From assembly GCA_965243625.1 (NCBI GenBank), contig CBDEVI010000002.1, positions 248,001 to 312,000 on the forward strand: 64,000 bases of DNA. The letters run 5' to 3'. The DNA comes from JAJECS01 sp965243625. Its GTDB lineage: Bacteria > Chloroflexota > UBA11872. Position numbers and translations under genes: made by a program. Shown here piece by piece: positions 36,026-44,448 of this stretch (its first letter is position 1; every line of letters starts with the position of its first letter). Under the pieces are notes generated by a model, which saw only the letters and a list, made by a program, of their open reading frames with translations, searched no databases and was not told the origin of the DNA.

Positions 36026-38922
36026 CGCGCGAGCGCCTGCCGCCGCCGGCCGGCAGCCGGATCGACCGGTCGCGGCCCGTGACGTTCGAGTTCGAGGGCC
36101 GTGACTACTTGGGCTATGCGGGCGACACCATTGCCAGCGCGCTGGCCGCAAACGGCGTGTGGTGCCTCTCGCGTTCCTTCAAGCTGCATCGCCCGCGGGG
36201 GTCGTTTGGCTTCGCCGGCGACGAGGCGGGCTCCCTGGTCCAACTCGAAACCGAGCCCAACGTGCACGCCGACACGCGCCGCATCGAACCCGGCATGCGG
36301 GTGCAGGCCCAGAACACCGTCGGCGGCCTCGAGAGGGATTGGGCGGCCCTTCTTGGACATTTCGAGCGCTTCCTACCCGTGGGCTTCTACTACAAGGCCT
36401 TCTACAAGCCGCGCGGTGTCTGGAACTGGTGGGAGAAGATCATCCGCCGCACGGCCGGGCTCGGTCGCGTCGATCGGACGTGGACGCCCGAGTACTTCGA
36501 CAAGGCCTATGCCTACTGCGACGTCGCGGTCATCGGCGGGGGCGCGGCGGGCTTGGCCGCCGCCGCCGCGTGCGGCGAAGAGGGCTTAGACGTACTGCTC
36601 GTCGAGCGCGAGCCCGAGTTGGGCGGCTGGCTCACCTACGGGCGCCTGGAAGCCGGCGACGGCGCTCTTGACGACTTGCGCCGGCGCGTTGAGGCCCTGC
36701 CATCGGTCCGCGTGATGACCTCGGCAACCTGCACCGGCTGGTACGGCGACAACTGGCTGGCCGTGGCGCAGGGCAATCGCCTGCACAAGGTCCGCGCCGG
36801 GGCCGTGATCGCCTGCACCGGCGGCACGAGCCAGCCGGCCGTCTTCCGCAACAACGACCTGCCGGGCATCGTGTCGGCGACGGCGGCGCAGCGCCTCATC
36901 CGGCACCACGGCGTGCGGCCCGGCCGCCGCGCCGTGGTGCTGACGGCCCGCGACGAGGGCTACGCCGCGGCGCTCGATCTGGCCGAATGCGGTACCGACG
37001 TGGCCGCCGTGGTTGACTACCGCCTCGACGCGCCCACCGGCCCGATGGCGTCCGAAGCCGAAGCGCGCGGGCATCGAATCCTGTCCAGCCACACCGTGCG
37101 CGAGGCTTGGCGCGATCCGCAGCGCTTGCAGATCGGCGGCGTGCGGGTTACGCGCGTGACCGGACCCGGCGCATGCGCCGCCGACGGAGAGCGGATCGAC
37201 TGCGACCTGCTGGTGGTTGCCGTGGGCGTGTCGCCCGCCGGGGGTGTTTTGGCACAGGCCGGCGCGAAGTTTCGGCCCGACGGGCACGGCGCGGTGCCAC
37301 GTCTGGCGTCGCTGCCGGATCACGCATTCGCCGCCGGCGTCGTGGCGGGTGCGACTGCGGTTGACGAGGCCCTGACGCAGGGCGAGCAGGCCGCTCAAGC
37401 AGCCGCGGCGGACCTGTTGGGCTCCGCCATCGATGTCCCTGCGACCGCCGCTCGACCCGATTCCGACGAATCCGCTGCGTCCTGGCCCGTATTCCCGCAC
37501 CCGAACGGCCACGAGTTCGTTGACCTCGACGAGGACGTGACCGTGCGCGAGATCGAGGACGCGCTGGCGGAGGGCTACGAGGACATCGAGCTCCTCAAGC
37601 GCTACTCGACCGTCGGCATGGGCCCGAGCCAAGGCCGCCTCTCGGCCATCGCGACCGCCGCCGTCACGGCGGCGGCTCGCGAAACCACGTCGGCTGAAGT
37701 CGGCGCCACCACCAACCGTCCGCCGACATTCCCCACGCGATTCGGCTTGTTCGCGGGTCGCGGATTCCAGCCCGTGCGGCACACGCCGATGCACGCCTGG
37801 CACGTTGACGCGGGCGCACAGATGATGACCGCCGGACTCTGGATGCGACCGGCGTACTACGGGGGCCCGGATGAGCGCGCCGACGCCATCGCCGACGAGG
37901 TGTTGGCGGTGCGCCGTGCCGTGGGGCTGATCGACGTCTCCACGCTCGGCGGATTCGATATCCGCGGTCCCGACGCGGTGGAGTTCCTCGAACGCGCCTA
38001 TACGCCCTCGTTCCGCCGCCTGCGCGAGGGCCGCACCCGCTACGCGCTGCTGACCGACGAACAGGGCGTCGTCGTCGACGATGGCGTGGCGGCGCGACTG
38101 GGACCCAACCACTACTACGTGACGGCCAGCACGTCGGGCGCGGAGCAGCTGTATCCCTTGCTGCTCTGGTACCAGGCGCAATGGCAGCTCAACGTCGATA
38201 TCGCCGACGTCACGCCGGCCTATGGCGCCATCAACATCGCCGGACCCATGGCTCGCCGGGTCCTCGAGAAGCTGGGAACGAATCTCGACCTCTCGCCGGA
38301 GGCATGCCCCTATCTCGCCGCACGCACCGGCACGCTGGCGGGTGTGGACGTGCGTCTGCTGCGGATCGGCTTTGTGGGGGAGCTGGGCTACGAGATTCAC
38401 CCGCCCGCATCGCAAAGCCTCGGCGTTTGGGAGGCGCTGATCGATGCCGGACACGAGTACGGCATCCGTCCCTTTGGCGTGGAGGCCCAGCGCGTGCTGC
38501 GGCTGGAGAAGGGACACGTCATCGTCACCCAGGACACCGACGGACTCACGCACCCGCACGAAGTCGACCTGGGGTGGGCGCTGGGTCGCCGCAAGCCCTT
38601 CTTCGTCGGCAAGCGCTCGATCGAAATCCTGCGGGCGAAGGGCCTCACCCGTCGGCTCGTTGGCTACACGGTGCCCGACCGCCGCGCGCCGGTACCAGAG
38701 GAGGGGCACCTCGTCGTGCGCGACGCCGAGATCACCGGTCGCGTCACGTCGTCGGCGTGGTCGCCGGTCCTCGATCAGGCCATCGGACTGGCATACGTGG
38801 CGCCCGACCAGGCCGAGGTCGGCAGCGTCATCACCATCAAGGCGGCGGGTGGACGGCTGGTCGAGGCGGCGGTCTCCCGGCTCCCCTTCTACGACCCCGA
38901 CAACTCCAGGCAGGCGATGTAG
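36022..38922 (+). CDS. mgdC: N-methylglutamate dehydrogenase subunit C (sarcosine oxidase alpha-like)
   Basis: 966 residues. N-terminal ferredoxin-like domain (RPVTFEFEGRDYLGYAGDTI), a dinucleotide-binding domain with CDVAVIGGGAAGLAAAAACG at residues 166-185 (NAD(H)), a middle FAD-like part, and a C-terminal GcvT-type folate-binding domain (about residues 600-960) with GLIDVSTLGGFDIRGPDAVE and GYEIHPPA. The last domain would take the methyl carbon as methylene-tetrahydrofolate. The ATG at 36022 overlaps the mgdB stop. An in-frame extension back to 35563 overlaps mgdA and mgdB and is rejected. Confidence 0.88.
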   Translation: MTRERLPPPAGSRIDRSRPVTFEFEGRDYLGYAGDTIASALAANGVWCLSRSFKLHRPRGSFGFAGDEAGSLVQLETEPNVHADTRRIEPGMRVQAQNTVGGLERDWAALLGHFERFLPVGFYYKAFYKPRGVWNWWEKIIRRTAGLGRVDRTWTPEYFDKAYAYCDVAVIGGGAAGLAAAAACGEEGLDVLLVEREPELGGWLTYGRLEAGDGALDDLRRRVEALPSVRVMTSATCTGWYGDNWLAVAQGNRLHKVRAGAVIACTGGTSQPAVFRNNDLPGIVSATAAQRLIRHHGVRPGRRAVVLTARDEGYAAALDLAECGTDVAAVVDYRLDAPTGPMASEAEARGHRILSSHTVREAWRDPQRLQIGGVRVTRVTGPGACAADGERIDCDLLVVAVGVSPAGGVLAQAGAKFRPDGHGAVPRLASLPDHAFAAGVVAGATAVDEALTQGEQAAQAAAADLLGSAIDVPATAARPDSDESAASWPVFPHPNGHEFVDLDEDVTVREIEDALAEGYEDIELLKRYSTVGMGPSQGRLSAIATAAVTAAARETTSAEVGATTNRPPTFPTRFGLFAGRGFQPVRHTPMHAWHVDAGAQMMTAGLWMRPAYYGGPDERADAIADEVLAVRRAVGLIDVSTLGGFDIRGPDAVEFLERAYTPSFRRLREGRTRYALLTDEQGVVVDDGVAARLGPNHYYVTASTSGAEQLYPLLLWYQAQWQLNVDIADVTPAYGAINIAGPMARRVLEKLGTNLDLSPEACPYLAARTGTLAGVDVRLLRIGFVGELGYEIHPPASQSLGVWEALIDAGHEYGIRPFGVEAQRVLRLEKGHVIVTQDTDGLTHPHEVDLGWALGRRKPFFVGKRSIEILRAKGLTRRLVGYTVPDRRAPVPEEGHLVVRDAEITGRVTSSAWSPVLDQAIGLAYVAPDQAEVGSVITIKAAGGRLVEAAVSRLPFYDPDNSRQAM

Positions 38923-38924
38923 CG

Positions 38925-39617
38925 GTGATCGAACCACGCAGCCCGATCGATGACGCCGTGCGATCCGCCGGAGGCACGTGCGGCGAGCACGCCGGCGTGA
39001 CCGTCGTGACCGACTTCGGCGACCCTGGTGGCGAGGCCGCCGCGGCGCGTCGCCTGGGCCTGGCCGACCTCTCGCCGCTGCCGCGCGTCGGATTTCGGGG
39101 ACCCGGCACACGGGAGTGGCTCACCGCCCGGGGTGTCGACCTGCCGGACGAACCCAACCGCGCTTGCATCCAGCCGGACGGCCCAATCGCGGTCACGCGT
39201 TCCTGGACCGAGGTGCTAGTGCTCGGGGCGATTCACGGCGCCGACAGACTTTGCGCCCGCCTCGAAGGGGGCGCGGCGGACGCCCACCGCGCCCGCGCCT
39301 ATCCCCTGCCGCGCTTCGACGGGCTGTTCTGGTTCGCCCTCACGGGCGCGTCCGCCGCCGAGTGCCTGGCCAAGGTGTGCGGCGTCGACATGCGTGAGCC
39401 GGCCTTCCCCGTCGGCTCGGTGGCGCAGACCTCGGTGGCCCGGCTGAGCGCGGTCATCGTGCGCGTCGACGCCGGCGCAACCCCCTTGTTCCACCTGCTC
39501 GGGGACAGCGCCTCGGCCGAGTACGCCTGGACCTCGCTGCTCGACGCGATGCGGGAGTTTGGCGGGAGGCCCGTGGGACTGCGCGCGCTGCACGCGCTGG
39601 CCCGTGAATTCAAGTAG
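38925..39617 (+). CDS. mgdD: N-methylglutamate dehydrogenase subunit D (sarcosine oxidase gamma-like)
   Basis: 230 residues from the GTG at 38925, three bases after the mgdC stop. Gamma subunits are fast-evolving; the order of features agrees: LGLADLSPLPRVGFRGPGT (GcvT-like first half), SVAQTSVARLSAVIVR and FHLLGDSASAEYAWTSLLDA near the end. It packs against the alpha subunit as in sarcosine oxidase. Fourth gene of the run; a 56-base gap separates it from mgsA. Identified largely by position and weak similarity. Confidence 0.75.
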   Translation: MIEPRSPIDDAVRSAGGTCGEHAGVTVVTDFGDPGGEAAAARRLGLADLSPLPRVGFRGPGTREWLTARGVDLPDEPNRACIQPDGPIAVTRSWTEVLVLGAIHGADRLCARLEGGAADAHRARAYPLPRFDGLFWFALTGASAAECLAKVCGVDMREPAFPVGSVAQTSVARLSAVIVRVDAGATPLFHLLGDSASAEYAWTSLLDAMREFGGRPVGLRALHALAREFK

Positions 39618-39673
39618 CATCGCGGGTTGCGGGGCGGCCCATCCGGGCCATGTCTAACCGGGACCTTCGGCAC

Positions 39674-40573
39674 ATGTGCGGCATCGTTGGATTGTTCCTC
39701 AAGCAGGAGTCGCTGGAGCCATCGCTGGGCGAGTGGCTCGAGCCCATGCTCGTGGCCATGGCCGACCGCGGTCCCGACAGTGCCGGGTTCGCGATCTATC
39801 ACAATCCCGCTCCCGACGGCGCGCTCAAGCTCACCCTCTATCACCCCGACGCCGGCTTCGACTGGGAGACGATTGCGGAAGGGCTCGGCACGGCGTTCGT
39901 GGGGAATGTCGAGCTGCAGGTGCGCGTGACGCATGCCGTGATCGTGGTCGACGCCACGGAAGCCGAAGCGCGCGCCTGGCTGCGAAAGCACCATCCCGAC
40001 GTGCGGATCACCAGCGTCGGCGCCGAGATTGAAATTTATAAGGAGAAGGGGCTTCCCGACGACGTGGCCGACAGCTACGCCATCCGTCACTTGACCGGCT
40101 CGCACGCGTTGGCGCACACACGCATGGCCACCGAAAGCGCCGTGACCACCGAGCACTCGCACCCGTTCTCGACCGGGCGCGACCTGTGCCTGGTGCACAA
40201 CGGCTCGCTGTCCAACCACAACCGGCTCCGCCGCGAGCTCGAGCGCCAGGGCATGACCTTTCAGACCGACAACGACAGTGAGGTCGCCGCCGGCTACCTC
40301 ACGCATCGCATGGCCGAAGGCGCGTCGCTGGAAGAAGCGCTCGAATCGAGCCTGGAAGACCTCGACGGCTTCTTCACGTTTGCGATCGGCACGCGGGATG
40401 GGTTCGCCGTGCTTCGCGACGGCATCGCGTGCAAGCCCGCGGTGCTGGCCGAGACGGACCAGTGGGTGGCGATGGCGTCCGAGTACCGTTCCATCGCCCA
40501 CCTGCCGGGGGCCGCGGGCGCGCGGATCTGGGAGCCCGCGCCAGCGACGGTCTACGCCTGGTCGCGCAACTGA
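39674..40573 (+). CDS. mgsA: N-methylglutamate synthase subunit A (class II glutamine amidotransferase, GlxB-like)
   Basis: 299 residues. Class II amidotransferases need Cys as residue 2 after Met removal, so the ATG at 39674, giving MCGIVGLF, is the real start; an ATG at 39650 would bury the nucleophile. The Ntn-hydrolase fold is seen in MADRGPDSAGFAIYHN, ALAHTRMATES, LVHNGSLSNHNRLRRE and FFTFAIGTRDGFAV. In the pathway it handles the gamma-glutamylmethylamide or glutamine amide so that the methylamine moiety reaches the MgsC site. GlxB of rhizobia is the named relative. Confidence 0.85.
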   Translation: MCGIVGLFLKQESLEPSLGEWLEPMLVAMADRGPDSAGFAIYHNPAPDGALKLTLYHPDAGFDWETIAEGLGTAFVGNVELQVRVTHAVIVVDATEAEARAWLRKHHPDVRITSVGAEIEIYKEKGLPDDVADSYAIRHLTGSHALAHTRMATESAVTTEHSHPFSTGRDLCLVHNGSLSNHNRLRRELERQGMTFQTDNDSEVAAGYLTHRMAEGASLEEALESSLEDLDGFFTFAIGTRDGFAVLRDGIACKPAVLAETDQWVAMASEYRSIAHLPGAAGARIWEPAPATVYAWSRN

Positions 40574-40577
40574 CCGG

Positions 40578-41261
40578 ATGATCACCGTCGATCTCAACCG
40601 CGTTGACATCCGCGAGTTGAACCAACGCTTGCACGATCTGAACGGCGACGACGGCCGGAACCGGTGGCGCATCGTCGGCACCGACGGACGGCACGCCATC
40701 GCCGTGGGCCTCAACGCGCCGTTGACCGTGGTCGTCGAAGGGCACGTGGGCTACTACTGCGCTGGCATGAACCAGCACGCCGACGTCACGGTTCGCGGAC
40801 ACGCCGGACCGGGCCTGGCCGAAAACATGATGTCCGGCACGGTGCGCGTCACTGGCAACGCCAGCCAGGGCGCCGGCGCCTCGGCGCACGGCGGGTTGCT
40901 GGTGATCGAGGGCGACGCCAGCTCTCGCTGCGGAATCTCCCTCAAGGGCGGTGACATCGTCGTGGGCGGCTCGGTTGGCCACATGAGCGCGTTCATGGCC
41001 CAGGCGGGCCGCCTGGTCGTATGCGGCGATGCCGGCGCCGGACTCGGCGACTCGATATATGAGGCCGAGCTCTACGTCGCCGGATCGGTCGGGGGCCTGG
41101 GCGCGGACTGCATCGAGAAGGACATGACCGTCGACCACCGCCGCCGCCTCGCCGAGCTGCTGTGCCGCGCCGGTATCGACGCCGACCCCGGGTCGTTTCG
41201 CCGCTACGGCTCGTCTCGCACGCTCTACAACTTCCACGTGGACCACGCGGGGGCCTATTGA
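40578..41261 (+). CDS. mgsB: N-methylglutamate synthase subunit B (GltB beta-helix domain, GlxC-like)
   Basis: 227 residues. Corresponds to the C-terminal alpha-subunit domain of glutamate synthase, a right-handed beta-helix with repeating G-X2-G-X3-G motifs: VTVRGHAGPGLAENMMSGTV, RVTGNASQGAGASAHGG and ISLKGGDIVVGGSVGH. Its stop TGA shares the A with the ATG of mgsC. Starts four bases after the mgsA stop. These tight junctions support one three-part enzyme. It has no catalytic residues of its own; it shapes the channel between amidotransferase and synthase parts. Confidence 0.87.
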   Translation: MITVDLNRVDIRELNQRLHDLNGDDGRNRWRIVGTDGRHAIAVGLNAPLTVVVEGHVGYYCAGMNQHADVTVRGHAGPGLAENMMSGTVRVTGNASQGAGASAHGGLLVIEGDASSRCGISLKGGDIVVGGSVGHMSAFMAQAGRLVVCGDAGAGLGDSIYEAELYVAGSVGGLGADCIEKDMTVDHRRRLAELLCRAGIDADPGSFRRYGSSRTLYNFHVDHAGAY

Positions 41262-42592
41262 TGGCCGAGCCGTCCGAACCGGGCGTCCTCCGTGAGTCCG
41301 CCACGTTCCCGCCAGAGACGATCGCCGAGATTCAGCGCGCGGCGTCCGAGGGGCTCTATGACATTCGCGGCTGGGGCGCCAAGCGGCGACTTCCCACCTT
41401 CGACGACCTGCTCTTGCTGGGCGCCTCGCTGTCGCGCTATCCGCTGGAGGGCTACCGCGAGCGCTGCGACACCAACGTGACCCTGGGCACGAGATTTGCC
41501 AAGCAGCCGATCGAGCTCGAGATTCCCGTCACCATTGCCGGAATGAGCTTCGGGTCGCTCAGCGCCAACGCTAAGGAGGCGCTTGGCCTGGCGGCGACCG
41601 AGATGGGCACCAGCACCACCACCGGCGACGGCGGCATGACCGACGAGGAGCGTGTCGCCTCAAAGACGCTGGTCTACCAGGTGCTGCCGTCGCGCTACGG
41701 TCTCAATCCCGACGATCTGCGCCGCGCCGACGCCATCGAGATCGTCGTGGGCCAGGGCGCCAAGCCCGGCGGGGGCGGCATGCTGCTCGGGCTGAAGGTG
41801 AGTGACCGCGTCGCCGACATGCGCACCCTGCCGGCGGGCATCGACCAACGCAGCGCCAGCCGTCATCCCGACTGGACCGGCCCCGACGACCTGACGATCA
41901 AGATCCGCGAGCTGCGCGAGATCACCGACTGGCAGAAGCCGATCTACGTCAAGATGGCCGCCACGCGCGTGCAATACGACGTCCAGCTGGCGGTCAAGGC
42001 CGGCGCGGACGTGATCGTCCTCGACGGCATGCAGGGCGGCACCGGCGCGACGCAGGACGTCTTCATCGAGCACGTGGGCATCCCGACCCTGCCGGCGGTG
42101 CGGCAGGCCACCGACACGCTGCAAGAGCTGGGCATGCATCGCAAGGTGCAGCTGGTGGTGTCGGGCGGGATTCGCAGCGGGGCCGACGTGGCGAAAGCCC
42201 TCGCCCTGGGCGCGGACGCGGTGTCCATCGGCGTCGCCGCGCTCATCGCGCTCAACTGCAACCGCCCGCTGTACCTGGACGACTATGCGGCGCTGGGCAC
42301 GGCCCCCGGCTACTGCCACCACTGCCAGACCGGCCGCTGTCCGGTGGGAGTCACGACGCAGGACCCGGAGCTCGAGGCGAGGCTGGAGCCCAAGGCCGCC
42401 GCCCGCCGGGTGCGCAACTACCTGTCGACCATGGTGCTCGAAGCCCAGACTTTGGCGCGAGCCTGCGGCAAGTCGCACATGCTCAATCTCGAGCCGGAGG
42501 ACCTCGTGGCGTTGACCCCCGAAGCCGCGGCGATGGCGCGCGTGCCGCTGGCCGGCACGAACTGGATTCCCGGACTCGGCGCCTCGGACTAG
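41261..42592 (+). CDS. mgsC: N-methylglutamate synthase subunit C (FMN/Fe-S glutamate synthase-like, GlxD-like)
   Basis: 443 residues. FMN-binding glutamate-synthase central barrel: VTIAGMSFGSLSANAKEALG, EIVVGQGAKPGGGGMLLG, KAGADVIVLDGMQGGTGATQ and VVSGGIRSGADVAKALALGA. The Fe-S cysteines are seen in GYCHHCQTGRCPVGVTTQD, the usual 3Fe-4S site. Makes N-methylglutamate from 2-oxoglutarate with the methylamine moiety, the reductive step of the pathway. Its ATG overlaps the mgsB stop. Relatives include archaeal-type and GlxD glutamate synthases; the operon decides the assignment. Confidence 0.88.
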   Translation: MAEPSEPGVLRESATFPPETIAEIQRAASEGLYDIRGWGAKRRLPTFDDLLLLGASLSRYPLEGYRERCDTNVTLGTRFAKQPIELEIPVTIAGMSFGSLSANAKEALGLAATEMGTSTTTGDGGMTDEERVASKTLVYQVLPSRYGLNPDDLRRADAIEIVVGQGAKPGGGGMLLGLKVSDRVADMRTLPAGIDQRSASRHPDWTGPDDLTIKIRELREITDWQKPIYVKMAATRVQYDVQLAVKAGADVIVLDGMQGGTGATQDVFIEHVGIPTLPAVRQATDTLQELGMHRKVQLVVSGGIRSGADVAKALALGADAVSIGVAALIALNCNRPLYLDDYAALGTAPGYCHHCQTGRCPVGVTTQDPELEARLEPKAAARRVRNYLSTMVLEAQTLARACGKSHMLNLEPEDLVALTPEAAAMARVPLAGTNWIPGLGASD

Positions 42593-42640
42593 CGACGGTC
42601 AGGTGAATCCGCCGGCGGTTGCGGTCCACGTAGAGTCCGT

Positions 42641-42666
42641 CATTCCCGCGAAGGCGGGAATCCACC
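42641..42666 (+). repeat. Composite intergenic repeat, copy E (first half only)
   Basis: CATTCCCGCGAAGGCGGGAA followed by TCCACC, with no hairpin half after it. It lies in the ~240-base gap between mgsC and gmaS, which could otherwise carry a gmaS promoter. No other feature is apparent. Confidence 0.65.
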
Positions 42667-42830
42667 CCCCGTAGGGCAACCAAAGTATCGAGCGTGCCCG
42701 CCCGGGCTGATTCGCCAATTGGCGCTCAGATGCAAATGTCGCCCTCCAACCGCCCGGCACCCCGCGCGCAATTCGCGCTACCGTAAGCCTCGGTACCCGA
42801 CCCGGCGCGTTTGCGGAGATGGAGCATCGA

Positions 42831-44135
42831 ATGGACCACGATCTGGCGGCCATGGTTCGCGACAAGGGCATCAAATACCTGCTCTTCAGCTTCACCGACC
42901 TGTTCGGCGTCATGCGCTCCAAGCTCGTGCCGGCCCATGCCGTCGAGGAGATGCAGGACGAGGGCGCCGGCTTCGCCGGTTTCGCCGCTCATCTCGACAT
43001 GACTCCGGCCGATCCCGACCTCTGGGCCGTGCCCGATCCGGCCAGCTTGATCCAGCTTCCCTGGCAGCCCGAGCTTGGCTGGGTGGCAACCAACCTGGTG
43101 ATGAACGACGCGCCCGTGGGTCACGCGCCACGTGTCGTGCTCAACCAGGTGATCGAGGCGGCCAAGGCCCGTGGATTCCAGATGAAATCGGGCGTCGAAT
43201 GCGAGTTTTTCATCCTCGAGGCCGACGGCTCGGACATCGCCGACGGGCAGGACACCCAGGACAAACCCTGCTACGACCAGATGGCGCTGCTGCGGCGCTA
43301 CGAGCTCATCCGCGAAATCTGCGACGTGATGAACGAGCTCGGCTGGGGGCCGTATCAGAACGACCACGAGGACGCCAACGGGCAGTTCGAGATGAACTGG
43401 ACCTACAGCGACGCGCTCACGACCGCGGACCGCCACGCCTTCTTCAAGTTCATGGTCCGCCACCTGGCCGAGAAGCACGGCCTGCGAGCCACCTTCATGC
43501 CCAAGCCGTTCACCCAGCTCACTGGCAGCGGCTGCCACGTCCACTTCTCGCTGTGGGACGCCTCGGGCGACACCAACGTCTTCCTGGACGAAACCGAGGA
43601 GATGGGCCTATCCGAGACGGCCTATCACTTCCTGGGCGGCGTGCTGAACGCGGCGCCGGCGCTGTGCGCCATCACCAACCCGACGGTCAATAGCTACAAG
43701 CGCCTCAACGCGCCGACCACGACCTCCGGCTCGACGTGGGCGCCGAACGCGATCAGCTACGCCGGCAACAACCGCACCCACATGGTGCGGATTCCCGACG
43801 CCGGGCGGCTGGAGACTCGCCTGCCGGACGGCGCCGCCAATCCCTATCTGCTGCAGGCCGCCCTGCTGGCCGCCGGGCTCGACGGCATCGAGCAGCGCCG
43901 AGACCCGGGCGAACGCCTCGACAACAACATGTACGAAGCCGGCGCGGACGTCGACGTCCCGCGTCTGCCGCTGAACCTCCTCGACGCGCTGCGGAATCTC
44001 GATGGCAGCCGGGAGATGCGCGCCGGACTGGGCGATGAGCTGGTGAGCAGCTATTCAAAGCTGAAGATGGCCAATTGGCACGACTTCATGGGACACACCA
44101 GCGAGTGGGAGCGCGCCAACACGCTGGACATCTGA
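42831..44135 (+). CDS. gmaS: Gamma-glutamylmethylamide synthetase (glutamine synthetase family)
   Basis: 434 residues from the ATG at 42831 (GGAG a few bases upstream; an in-frame ATG at 42819 is too near its own site). Belongs to the GlnT/GmaS branch, shorter and different from GlnA: FTDLFGVMRSKLVPAHAV, DKPCYDQMALLRRYELIRE, YQNDHEDANGQFEMNWTYSD and HFSLWDASGDTN in the active site, and NPTVNSYKRLNAPTTTSGST further on. Expected reaction: methylamine + glutamate + ATP to gamma-glutamylmethylamide. It closes the eight-gene pathway cluster. GlnT activity on ammonia cannot be excluded from sequence. Confidence 0.83.
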   Translation: MDHDLAAMVRDKGIKYLLFSFTDLFGVMRSKLVPAHAVEEMQDEGAGFAGFAAHLDMTPADPDLWAVPDPASLIQLPWQPELGWVATNLVMNDAPVGHAPRVVLNQVIEAAKARGFQMKSGVECEFFILEADGSDIADGQDTQDKPCYDQMALLRRYELIREICDVMNELGWGPYQNDHEDANGQFEMNWTYSDALTTADRHAFFKFMVRHLAEKHGLRATFMPKPFTQLTGSGCHVHFSLWDASGDTNVFLDETEEMGLSETAYHFLGGVLNAAPALCAITNPTVNSYKRLNAPTTTSGSTWAPNAISYAGNNRTHMVRIPDAGRLETRLPDGAANPYLLQAALLAAGLDGIEQRRDPGERLDNNMYEAGADVDVPRLPLNLLDALRNLDGSREMRAGLGDELVSSYSKLKMANWHDFMGHTSEWERANTLDI

Positions 44136-44223
44136 GCATCCCGGCAAGTCCGTTCCCTCGGAACGAGGCCCTTGCGCAGCCCCTCCGTCATTCCGGCGAA
44201 TCGAGACCCTCGCGCAAGCTTTC

Positions 44224-44318
44224 GTCATTCCCGCGAAGGCGGGAATCCACCCCTTATTGAACCTGGGGGCGGACAGGATGCATTGCGTCGGGCGGGTCTG
44301 AGACCCGCCCCTACCGGG
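44224..44318 (+). repeat. Composite intergenic repeat, copy F (fills 44136-44448)
   Basis: Complete copy: CATTCCCGCGAAGGCGGGAA at 44225, spacer CTTATTGAACCTGGGGGCGG, then GGGCGGGTCTGAGACCCGCC at 44290 and CTACCGGG. A degenerate half (CGTCATTCCGGCGAATCG) lies just before at 44187. The ~313-base gap between gmaS and the convergent glycoside-hydrolase-like gene has no gene. The hairpin is well placed to end both transcripts. Confidence 0.78.
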
Positions 44319-44448
44319 CCTTGCAAAGGTCGCCAAGGGCGGAGACCCAGCTGCCGCTCATCCCGTTGGCCCGCAAGAATGGGCGGTTCGCGAACCGTCC
44401 CCATACCACTTCTTCAGGCCTTCCCTGAATTCTGGCGCGGCCACTGAT

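Noticed and set aside
36586..39111. Minus-strand open frame of about 840 codons across mgdC
   Set aside because: Shadow of the sarcosine-oxidase-alpha-like gene; no motifs, Arg/Ala/Gly-rich composition.
34491..44135. Simple sarcosine oxidase operon (soxBDAG)
   Set aside because: The four-subunit enzyme alone would fit, but three glutamate-synthase-type genes and a GmaS/GlnT-type gene directly downstream in the same direction favour the N-methylglutamate pathway. Kept as the rival explanation.
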